DNA from: Candidatus Peribacteraceae bacterium | GTDB taxonomy: Bacteria; Patescibacteriota; Gracilibacteria; Peribacterales; Peribacteraceae | Assembly: GCA_018062585.1 (NCBI GenBank) | Contig: JAGORY010000012.1 | Coordinates: 1 to 20,167, forward strand | Direction of reading: 5' to 3' | Length of the DNA: 20,167 nt | Shown here: positions 1 through 5,756 of the stretch, piece after piece | How the letters are laid out: every line of letters begins with the position of its first letter | Position numbering within the stretch: the stretch's first letter is position 1 | Position numbers and translations under genes: made by a program | The notes under the pieces: generated by a model | The model's database searches: none | What the model was told of the DNA's origin: nothing | What the model saw: only the letters and a program-made list of their open reading frames with translations

Positions 1-1
1 C

Positions 2-100
2 GAGAGCATCGCAGAAGTCGCCGCCGCAGCGGAGGTCCATCTTGGAAAGAACTTCTTTAACGTGGGACTGAACGATCATGGGAAAATGGGGAAGAAGTAG
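2..100 (+). CDS. 3' end of an unidentified gene (5'-truncated by the window)
   Basis: Frame 2 is open from the window edge to a TAG at 98-100 and encodes the last 32 residues of a protein. The peptide starts ESIAEVAAAAEVHLGKNFF and ends with the basic tail GKMGKK. An Ala-rich stretch that would form a helix, followed by a short basic tail, is plausible coding sequence. The other two forward frames lack such character; frame 1 stops at 58-60. I do not recognise the family, and too little remains for a functional call. A second TAG follows immediately in the same frame. Confidence 0.5.
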   Translation, partial: ESIAEVAAAAEVHLGKNFFNVGLNDHGKMGKK

Positions 101-103
101 TAG

Positions 104-382
104 ATGGACGAGATTCTAGAGTGGTCTCGTGAACCAGCACAAGGCCGTATTGCGTCCGGAATTGACAAAGAAGCCGGAACGAGTGAATTGCTAGACATGA
201 AAAATGCGGGTTTTTGGAAGGAAAACACCATGTTTGAGAGTCCTCTACTTATTGCCCGAGGCTCATCACACACGTATGATCTTCGGGCTCTTTCAATATA
301 CGTGGGTCGGCCAGCCTTCGCTCTACGGAGCTTCGGCCGGCGGGTAACTCTGCTGTTACACTTCCTACAACGGTATTCATAG
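104..382 (+). CDS. Doubtful 92-residue ORF between the upstream gene and tRNA-Tyr
   Basis: An ATG three bases after the previous stop opens a 92-codon frame ending 8 bases before the tRNA. An internal ATG at 230 in the same frame (giving 50 residues) is preceded by AAGGA at 218-222. That is the only reasonable Shine-Dalgarno-like sequence I saw in the window. The C-terminal part, rich in Arg and Phe (GRPAFALRSFGRR), is simply the translation of the hairpin repeat at 307-340. Either the repeat invaded a small gene or the frame is fortuitous. No domain is recognised. An antisense frame of similar length exists here and is equally unsupported. Confidence 0.25.
   Translation: MDEILEWSREPAQGRIASGIDKEAGTSELLDMKNAGFWKENTMFESPLLIARGSSHTYDLRALSIYVGRPAFALRSFGRRVTLLLHFLQRYS
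307..340. repeat. Imperfect inverted repeat (hairpin), TCGGCC...GGCCGG
   Basis: Outer arms TCGGCC (307-312) and GGCCGG (335-340) pair with one G-T. Inner AGC (313-315) pairs with GCT (330-332), leaving a loop rich in CTTCGCTCTACGGA. There is no T-run after it, so it does not look like an intrinsic terminator. I recall similar GC-rich hairpins as dispersed repeats in Patescibacteria genomes, but cannot verify copy number here. Confidence 0.4.
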
Positions 383-390
383 CTACACAT

Positions 391-476
391 GGGTCGGTAG
401 CGAAGTGGCCAAACGCATCAGACTGTAAATCTGACGGCTTATGCCTTCGAAGGTTCGAATCCTTCCCGGCCCACCA
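391..476 (+). tRNA. tRNA-Tyr (anticodon GUA), CCA encoded
   Basis: The acceptor stem pairs GGGTCGG (391-397) with CCGGCCC (466-472), with one G-U. It is followed by discriminator A473 and a genomically encoded CCA at 474-476. The anticodon arm is TCAGA-CTGTAAA-TCTGA, giving anticodon GTA for tyrosine. The T arm is GAAGG-TTCGAAT-CCTTC. A long variable arm (about 436-448), typical of bacterial tRNA-Tyr, lies between them. All expected elements are present, so it should be functional. Its 3' end abuts an A+T-rich gene and is partly repeated at 2493-2502. Confidence 0.95.
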
Positions 477-477
477 C
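468..477 (+). repeat. Left copy of direct repeat GGCCCACCAC (tRNA-Tyr 3' end)
   Basis: The last bases of the acceptor stem, the discriminator and the CCA, plus one base, form GGCCCACCAC. The same ten bases occur in the same orientation at 2493-2502, both followed by an A-rich run. This is the arrangement expected of attL/attR after integration at a tRNA 3' end. No integrase is present between the copies, so the attachment-site reading is an inference. Confidence 0.4.
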
Positions 478-489
478 CAAATTTAACGC

Positions 490-1509
490 ATGGACGTTCT
501 CGAAGACATTATATGGTGGCAGCAAAATCACCCGACGGAGTATGGGGTTCTTGCAAATGCTTTAGGCGAGCAATGGCTAATTGAAAATGTTAAAAAGTGT
601 ATCGGTGTTAGATGGAACAAAGACTATCACCCTTTAGGGTGGAAGGTTTTTTCGCATTCTGAAGAAAATTATTCTGAAGTTATACTCGTAGCTAAATTAC
701 TTTCAATGTTTAGTACAGACCGAGAAATTGGAACCCTAATTCGGAATCTAAAGAACCCAGAGGACTACCATCAAACTCTTTTTCACCTAATGCTGGCGTA
801 CCAGTTTTTCAGAGCGGGTTGGAGCATTGCCCTCGAAAACCCAAGCCTTAATGGTAAAGCTGATTTTATGGCCACTCAGTCAGGGGAGGTGCTCTACGTT
901 GAGTGTTCAGAGAAAGCCCTCCTGCCTCCTCCGCCTTTTAACGAACGTGCATTCATGGTGCTAAGCAATAAACTAAGCAATTATTGTTCGATGGGAATGG
1001 ATGCAAACATAATTCTAAAAACAGAAGAAGTGACAATACACGAAATTGAGGCACTCCTTGATGCGAACAAGGAACTTTTAGCCAAATTTACTAAAAAAGA
1101 AATTATTGAAACAACAAACGTTTCAGTTGAAATTGTACGAAGGTCAGACAAAAGGTCAGCCGTTTATCAGGTTGATAAGCGGCCTAGACTTTCATTGGCA
1201 GAACGCCTTTTAAAAAAAATTGACGACGAGAACCGCCAAACGAAAACAGCGATTGCTACACGAATTGTTGCATTATTATTACTAGGAAACATCTCGCCAG
1301 AAGTTTGGGCAGCCACAATGGATGAAATGGGACGCCGTCTTCCAGGAAAAAAGTCTAAACCCGACTCGGTATTCTTTTTTCAGAAAAAATGGGTGGAAGG
1401 GCAATGCCGACTCAGGCTACTAGGTTACATTCCGACAACTTCCAAGGGAGAGGCTGAGATTTTCGGTCCAACTTTAGATTTTATGGAGGAGCAAGATTCT
1501 TTAATATGA
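490..1509 (+). CDS. A+T-rich orphan protein with a PD-(D/E)XK-like motif
   Basis: This 339-residue protein belongs to no family I can name. Its middle has a nuclease-like pattern. A helix (YQFFRAGW, about 104-111) precedes a predicted strand carrying D125 (GKADF, 122-126), followed by a strand ending in E138 (LYVECSEK, 135-142). This resembles the D-x(n)-E-x-K core of restriction-endonuclease-fold proteins, but S140 occupies the usual Lys position and the nearest Lys is K142. The C-terminal half is helical and charged. The ATG lies 13 bases after the tRNA CCA with no room for a promoter or Shine-Dalgarno, so it is probably co-transcribed with the tRNA. Base use differs from the neighbourhood: 1021-1080 has 24 of 60 G+C, against 38 of 60 at 2581-2640. 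This suggests horizontal origin. A defence or mobile-element role is possible but unproven. Confidence 0.75.
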   Translation: MDVLEDIIWWQQNHPTEYGVLANALGEQWLIENVKKCIGVRWNKDYHPLGWKVFSHSEENYSEVILVAKLLSMFSTDREIGTLIRNLKNPEDYHQTLFHLMLAYQFFRAGWSIALENPSLNGKADFMATQSGEVLYVECSEKALLPPPPFNERAFMVLSNKLSNYCSMGMDANIILKTEEVTIHEIEALLDANKELLAKFTKKEIIETTNVSVEIVRRSDKRSAVYQVDKRPRLSLAERLLKKIDDENRQTKTAIATRIVALLLLGNISPEVWAATMDEMGRRLPGKKSKPDSVFFFQKKWVEGQCRLRLLGYIPTTSKGEAEIFGPTLDFMEEQDSLI

Positions 1510-1513
1510 AAGT

Positions 1514-1589
1514 TGGCAATGCTGGACGTAGGCCTGTGCCTTCGTGAGCATTTCTTGATCATACCTTGATGGGCGTCCGAGGCTTGCCA
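1514..1589. repeat. Long-arm imperfect inverted repeat after the orphan gene
   Basis: Left arm TGGCAATGCTGGACG (1514-1528) matches the reverse complement of right arm CGTCCGAGGCTTGCCA (1574-1589), apart from two substitutions and one bulged base. The loop is about 45 bases. It starts five bases after the orphan gene's stop. It could be an unusual 3' stem-loop, a small RNA, or the remnant of an element end. There is no T-run, so it is not a classic intrinsic terminator. Confidence 0.4.
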
Positions 1590-1622
1590 TAGCTTCATTA
1601 CAACTTGGATTAGTCGCTAAAC

Positions 1623-1652
1623 TTGACTTTTCTACCTGCTATGTAATAGTAT
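1623..1652 (+). promoter_or_regulatory. Candidate promoter, TTGACT-18-TAGTAT
   Basis: TTGACT at 1623-1628 matches the -35 consensus at five of six positions. TAGTAT at 1647-1652 matches the -10 at four, with an 18-base spacer. Transcription would begin at about 1659, the A of the ATG, giving a leaderless mRNA. The sequence around the -35 (1619-1638) is 17 of 20 identical to 10942-10961, upstream of another unknown gene. Confidence 0.4.
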
Positions 1653-1658
1653 TTGTAT

Positions 1659-2207
1659 ATGCAAGATTCATTTGAAGCCGACTACAAGGCAGCCCTGAAA
1701 GAAGCTGGAATGCCAGCTATGGGCGCAGTACAGGAAATGGTTGATGATTTACTAACGCTAACAGAGACAGCAGATGTGAGAACTAACCCACTTCAGGCCT
1801 TCCTGAAACGTCAACTGGACGTTGGAAGACCAATCAATATTCTGAAAGGAGATACCCTTGCAAAACTCCTTCGGGCATTGAAAGCTGAGGGAATAGCAGC
1901 TGCAAGCGGAGATTTCGCGGATCGTATCCTTCAGGAAGGCAATTATGCAGTTGCCGTTGTGTCGCCATTGCGCTTGTCGGATAACGCGAAAACATCCATT
2001 GTCGGACATGCAATCAGAGAAGCGGTCAAAGCCATGCAGGCCGATTCTTCACTTGGCACGGACAATTTCCACGCTTCCATTTCCATCCAGCCGCTACCGG
2101 ATGGCACAGGGGTTCTCGCCAAGACAACGGTACAGGTTTCCGGTGGTGAGAGCAGAAAACCGTTTGGACCATACGTATGTGTATTGCAGCAACGTCAAGA
2201 ACGATAA
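1659..2207 (+). CDS. Hypothetical protein, 182 residues
   Basis: No family is recognised. The predicted protein is soluble, with no membrane segment or signal peptide. An acidic helical N-terminus (MQDSFEADYKAALKEAGM) is followed by helices around residues 50-90. The C-terminal half alternates hydrophobic strands (YAVAVVSPLRL; HASISIQPL; VLAKTTVQVSGG), so an alpha/beta fold is likely. I chose ATG 1659 over TTG 1653, which would add two residues, because the -10-like box ends at 1652 and would start the transcript at the ATG. A second small gene follows 35 bases downstream in the same orientation, and the two probably form one transcript. The gene lies inside the segment bounded by the tRNA-Tyr direct repeat. 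Confidence 0.65.
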   Translation: MQDSFEADYKAALKEAGMPAMGAVQEMVDDLLTLTETADVRTNPLQAFLKRQLDVGRPINILKGDTLAKLLRALKAEGIAAASGDFADRILQEGNYAVAVVSPLRLSDNAKTSIVGHAIREAVKAMQADSSLGTDNFHASISIQPLPDGTGVLAKTTVQVSGGESRKPFGPYVCVLQQRQER

Positions 2208-2242
2208 CATCCGGACACTACTTTCTTCCTTCCACTCTCAGT

Positions 2243-2479
2243 ATGAGCGAAGCATCCGACATCTTCGAGGATCTACAGTTACTGAATACGCAATGTAACA
2301 TTCGCCTCCCTGAGATGGATGCTATGCCCGATGCCGCACAGCAGCGCATTCTCGATGCACTGGATAAGTACAAGCGCGAACTCGCACTACCTGAAGGAAA
2401 TTTCAATAGAACAAGAGAGGAACTGCAACGGCAGGTGGAAGCTGAGAGACATACGATGCAGGTGAGAGCGAGACGCTAA
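2243..2479 (+). CDS. Small helical hypothetical protein, 78 residues
   Basis: From ATG 2243 the product begins MSEASDIFEDLQLLNTQC. It is almost entirely helical and highly charged, with a likely coiled-coil C-terminus (NRTREELQRQVEAERHTMQ) and the basic ending VRARR. The frame is open upstream to 2177, but that stretch overlaps the preceding gene and looks non-coding, so the internal ATG is preferred. No domain is recognised. The arrangement with the preceding gene suggests a two-gene unit. A +1 frame continues after position 2465 with a Lys-rich peptide, so a frameshifted longer tail cannot be fully excluded. Confidence 0.5.
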   Translation: MSEASDIFEDLQLLNTQCNIRLPEMDAMPDAAQQRILDALDKYKRELALPEGNFNRTREELQRQVEAERHTMQVRARR

Positions 2480-2492
2480 GAAGCACTTCTCT

Positions 2493-2502
2493 GGCCCACC
2501 AC
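2493..2502 (+). repeat. Right copy of direct repeat GGCCCACCAC
   Basis: Ten bases are identical to the tRNA-Tyr 3' end at 468-477, in the same orientation, 14 bases after the stop of the small helical gene. The bases just upstream (CTTCTCT here, CCTTCCC in the tRNA) are only partly similar, so no full tRNA fragment is present. It may mark the far boundary of an inserted segment. Confidence 0.35.
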
Positions 2503-2547
2503 AAAAGCCTCGCAAAGACAAAGATCCCTCAAAGAAAAAGGCAAATG

Positions 2548-3762
2548 TTACTCATACCTCAGCGCCTCCATCGGGCTCAGGTCTGCTGCGCGCTTGGCAG
2601 GATACAGACCGAAGAGAAGACCCGTACCCACGGCCATGCCGACTGCGAGTGCGACTGCCGAGAAGGATAATACAAATGAGAAGGGCCCAAGGACTTTGGC
2701 AGCAACTTGTGCGATCATCCACCCGAGAAACGCGCCGCCCACAATGCCGATCATGCCCCCGGACAGCGTCAGGAAAACCGCTTCGAGCAGAAACTGCAGA
2801 AGCACATCACGACGGCGTGCTCCCACGGCTTTGCGGAGGCCGATCTCGCGGGTGCGCTCCGTCACCGATACGAGCATGATATTCATGATGCCGATGCCAC
2901 CGACAAGCAGCGAGATACCCGCAACGAGTGAGAGAAATACCGTGAGACCCAATGTGACGGTACCGATGATGCCCGTGATCTGATCCGAACCGCGAGCGAG
3001 GAAATCATCCTTGTCCGGATCATCCTCCGGATTGGTTATGCGATGGCGCTGGCGAAGCAGCGTCGTGATATCGAGTTTGGAAAGTTCCGGGTCGCCGACG
3101 GAACGGAACACCATGTACGAGAGATACCTCTGCCCCGTGAGTGCCCGCGCACTGGAAAACGGCATGACGACGAGGTTATCCAGTTGCTGCAGGAGTGCGG
3201 ACGCAGCCGGCTGCAGCGTACCAACCACGGTGAAGTTTCTGTCTCCGACGGTAATGCGCTCGCCGAGCGGATCACGATTGCCGAAGAGATCCTCCGCCAC
3301 TCCCGAGCCGATGACTACGACATTCTTGCTCCCCTCTTCGTCGTTTTTATCGAGCAGGCGTCCACGGTCCAGTTTCTGTCCGTAGTTCGGAAAGAATACG
3401 TCGTACGCACCCATGATAAACGGCGTGATCTCTTCATTGCCGTAGTGCACGGGCTTTCCTGCGATGATGATGGGCGTACTCAGTTCCACCGTGGAAAGTC
3501 GCGACAACGCTTCGTAATCCTCGACGGTCAGTGAGTTCAGATTGCCTCCGAATTTTTCAAATCCTTTCGGATAGACCTCAATAATATTGGTTCCGACACT
3601 TTCGATTTGTTCCAAAATGTACGCCTGAAAACTGTTGCCGAGCGAGACCATGAGGATGACGGATCCGACGCCGATGATGATGCCGAGCATCGTGAGTGAT
3701 GCACGGGTTTTGTTCACCGTGATGCCTGCAAATGCCGTGTGAAGGAGGTCGGGGGTTAGCAT
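2548..3762 (-). CDS. ABC exporter permease, MacB/FtsX type (second of two)
   Basis: This 404-residue permease has the MacB topology. It has a cytosolic N-terminus and a first membrane helix (residues about 22-42, LGIIIGVGSVILMVSLGN). A periplasmic/extracellular MacB_PCD-like domain spans about 45-270. Three helices follow in the FtsX domain (about 275-400), including the family signature VGGIGIMNIMLVSVTERTRE (287-306). It ends MEALRYE exactly like its upstream neighbour, so the two are ancient tandem duplicates and probably form a heterodimer with the upstream ATPase. Unlike E. coli MacB it carries no fused ATPase domain. The ATG lies four bases after the neighbour's stop, so translation is likely coupled; no Shine-Dalgarno is visible. 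The substrate is unknown. Family members export peptides, lipoproteins or antimicrobials. It is the last gene of the operon, and I see no convincing terminator after it. Confidence 0.9.
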   Translation of the reverse strand: MLTPDLLHTAFAGITVNKTRASLTMLGIIIGVGSVILMVSLGNSFQAYILEQIESVGTNIIEVYPKGFEKFGGNLNSLTVEDYEALSRLSTVELSTPIIIAGKPVHYGNEEITPFIMGAYDVFFPNYGQKLDRGRLLDKNDEEGSKNVVVIGSGVAEDLFGNRDPLGERITVGDRNFTVVGTLQPAASALLQQLDNLVVMPFSSARALTGQRYLSYMVFRSVGDPELSKLDITTLLRQRHRITNPEDDPDKDDFLARGSDQITGIIGTVTLGLTVFLSLVAGISLLVGGIGIMNIMLVSVTERTREIGLRKAVGARRRDVLLQFLLEAVFLTLSGGMIGIVGGAFLGWMIAQVAAKVLGPFSFVLSFSAVALAVGMAVGTGLLFGLYPAKRAADLSPMEALRYE

Positions 3763-3766
3763 GAGT

Positions 3767-4993
3767 TTATTCGTAGCGAAGAGCTTCCATCGGGGCCAAT
3801 GCCGCGGCTGTTCTGGCGGGCGTTATGCCGAAGACGAGGCCGGTGACGGCAGCCATCAAGAGTGCCGCGACCGATGACGACAGAGACACGGCGAAGACGT
3901 ACGTGGAGAGCAGCTTCGTGACGATCGCAGCGATGAACCACGCGAGACCAACGCCGAGAGCGAGGCCAATGAGACCACCGAAGAATGTGAGCAAAACGGC
4001 TTCCACCAAAAACTGGAAGAGAATATCGCGGTAGCGCGCGCCGAGAGCTTTACGCAAACCAATCTCCCGTGTGCGCTCTTTGACGGACACCAACATGATA
4101 TTCATGATGCCGATGCCGCCCACGACCAGCGAGATGGCAGCGATCGTCGTGATGAACAGAGTGAGGCCGAGCGATACCGAACCAAGTATCTGGTTCGCTT
4201 CTTCGGATGAATGCACGATGAAATCATCCTTCGTTTCATCGTCCTCCGGATTGGAAATGCCATGACGCTTCCGAAGCAAGTACCTGATGTCTGCGAATGC
4301 AAGCTCGAAACTTTCTGTCGCCTCCAGAGTGATCTGGTTCAGGTACTTCTGACCCGTCACGTTGCGCGCCACGGAAAACGGAACATAGATCCGATCATCG
4401 GCACTTTGGAAAAACTGGGCTCCCAGCGCCTTCGTCACGCCGATCACGGTGTAGTGATTGTCACCGATTTTGATGCGCTTCCCGATGGGATTCACCGAAC
4501 CGAAAAATTTGTCACGCGGCTCGGGACCAATGAGCGCGACATGGCGAGCCGCTTCGACATCGGATGCGTCGATGAGCCTTCCTTCATCGGCCTCTACGCT
4601 TTGATTCTGAAAAAACTCCTCGGTCACACCGAAAATCTGCGGCTCACCCTCTTCATTGCCATACACTGTGCGTCCGGTGATGAAGATGAGCGGGGCAACA
4701 CTCGTGATACTCGGGAGTTTTTGCAGCTCCCGAAGATCCTCGAAGGTGAGACTGTCGAAACCTGCCGTGAACGCCCCCTGCCCTCCTTCTTCTGTGCCTG
4801 GGAAGATCACCATACTTTTGGCGCCGAGGCTGCTGATTTGACCGAGAATCACGCCTTCCATCGAGGCGCCGACCGAACTCATGAGCACCACCGACGCGAC
4901 ACCGATGATGATGCCGAGCATCGTCAGAAGCGCTCGGGTCACATTGCGGGTAACGCCGCGAAACGCCGTTTGGAAGAGGTCTCTTGATAACAC
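3767..4993 (-). CDS. ABC exporter permease, MacB/FtsX type (first of two)
   Basis: A 408-residue paralogue of the downstream permease with the same layout. An N-terminal helix (about 22-42, LGIIIGVASVVLMSSVGA) leads into a large extracytoplasmic domain (about 45-275). A three-helix FtsX domain follows, with VGGIGIMNIMLVSVKERTRE and the terminal MEALRYE. The start is GTG; the frame has no nearby ATG, and the family's usual N-terminus (DLFQTAFRGVTRNVTRALLT) begins right after it. No Shine-Dalgarno is visible. It begins 25 bases after the ATPase gene and ends four bases before the next permease. The extracytoplasmic domain differs clearly from that of its partner, which fits a heteromeric exporter or two exporters sharing one ATPase. 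Confidence 0.9.
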   Translation of the reverse strand: MLSRDLFQTAFRGVTRNVTRALLTMLGIIIGVASVVLMSSVGASMEGVILGQISSLGAKSMVIFPGTEEGGQGAFTAGFDSLTFEDLRELQKLPSITSVAPLIFITGRTVYGNEEGEPQIFGVTEEFFQNQSVEADEGRLIDASDVEAARHVALIGPEPRDKFFGSVNPIGKRIKIGDNHYTVIGVTKALGAQFFQSADDRIYVPFSVARNVTGQKYLNQITLEATESFELAFADIRYLLRKRHGISNPEDDETKDDFIVHSSEEANQILGSVSLGLTLFITTIAAISLVVGGIGIMNIMLVSVKERTREIGLRKALGARYRDILFQFLVEAVLLTFFGGLIGLALGVGLAWFIAAIVTKLLSTYVFAVSLSSSVAALLMAAVTGLVFGITPARTAAALAPMEALRYE

Positions 4994-5018
4994 GTGTTGA
5001 AGAAAAAAATGAAAATGT

Positions 5019-5756
5019 TTATTTCAACTGCTGACCGTTCTGCACACGGATGCGCTCGAAATCCCGCGTATCACTCTCGATACGCCCATCACGCAGACGG
5101 ATGATGCGCTCGGCGTGCTTGGCCGTTTCACTCTCATGTGTGACAAGGATGATGGTATGTCCGCCGTCATGGAGCGTTTGGAGCGCGCCCATCACCTGTA
5201 GACCGGAAGCGGAATCCAGGTTGCCTGTCGGCTCATCAGCGAAGATAACCTCGGGTTCGGTCACGAGAGATCTCGCGATGGCGACGCGCTGTTTCTGACC
5301 ACCGGACAACTGACTGCTGAGGTAATCCTTTCGTTCCGTCAGCCCCACGGATTCTATGGCGGCAAGCGCGCGATCCATGCGCTCGGATGCGCGGATCGTC
5401 GGATGATAGAGAAGCGGCAGCAAAACATTGTCCAGCACGGTCGTTCGCGGCAGCAGATTGAATGCCTGAAATACGAAGCTCACGCGCGTCGCACGAATAC
5501 GAGCCAGCTCGTCATCGCTCATGGACACCGCAGGCTCACCCTGAAACAAATACTCCCCCTTCGTATGATGATCGAGAAAACCCAGAATATGCATCAACGT
5601 GGATTTGCCGGATCCGGACGGACCCATGATGGCGACGAACGAGCCCTTCTCGATCGTGAGGTCGATGTGGAATAGCACCGGAGTCTCCAGCTCGTCATTG
5701 TAGTACGATTTGCACAGTTTCCTCACTTCGATGAGCGGCGCAGCGTTCTTCGTCAT
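5019..5756 (-). CDS. ABC transporter ATPase, MacB/LolD family
   Basis: A 245-residue stand-alone nucleotide-binding subunit with every required motif: Walker A GPSGSGKS (45-52), Q-loop Q97 (FVFQAFNLL), signature LSGGQKQR (150-157), Walker B VIFADEPTGNLD (170-181) and switch His207 (VTHES). Sequence style and length match the LolD/MacB-type group, which drives mechanotransmission rather than classic import. Its ATG overlaps the stop of the membrane fusion gene in an ATGA, and the first permease starts 25 bases later. The three products should therefore be made together. It presumably acts at the cytosolic face with the two FtsX-type permeases; the cargo cannot be told from sequence. Confidence 0.95.
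   Translation of the reverse strand: MTKNAAPLIEVRKLCKSYYNDELETPVLFHIDLTIEKGSFVAIMGPSGSGKSTLMHILGFLDHHTKGEYLFQGEPAVSMSDDELARIRATRVSFVFQAFNLLPRTTVLDNVLLPLLYHPTIRASERMDRALAAIESVGLTERKDYLSSQLSGGQKQRVAIARSLVTEPEVIFADEPTGNLDSASGLQVMGALQTLHDGGHTIILVTHESETAKHAERIIRLRDGRIESDTRDFERIRVQNGQQLK

Noticed and set aside
76..390. Minus-strand open frame of 104 codons next to the tRNA
   Set aside because: It overlaps the tail of a better-supported frame and the hairpin repeat, and no start signal or domain is seen.
340..390. Promoter of tRNA-Tyr
   Set aside because: TTACAC at 356-361 is a fair -35, but no -10 of reasonable quality lies at 16-18 bases from it.
2500..2547. Terminator for the exporter operon
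   Set aside because: A GCCT/AGGC pair followed by TTTT exists on the minus strand, but the stem is only four bases with a long loop; too weak to call.
2466..2560. Possible frameshifted Lys-rich extension of the small helical gene
   Set aside because: It needs an unproven +1 shift near 2465 and would run into the oppositely oriented permease gene; low-complexity Lys codons can arise from the A-rich spacer.
4211..4987. Plus-strand open frame of 258 codons opposite the first permease
   Set aside because: It mirrors a well-supported FtsX-type permease and has shadow-like composition with no recognisable motif.
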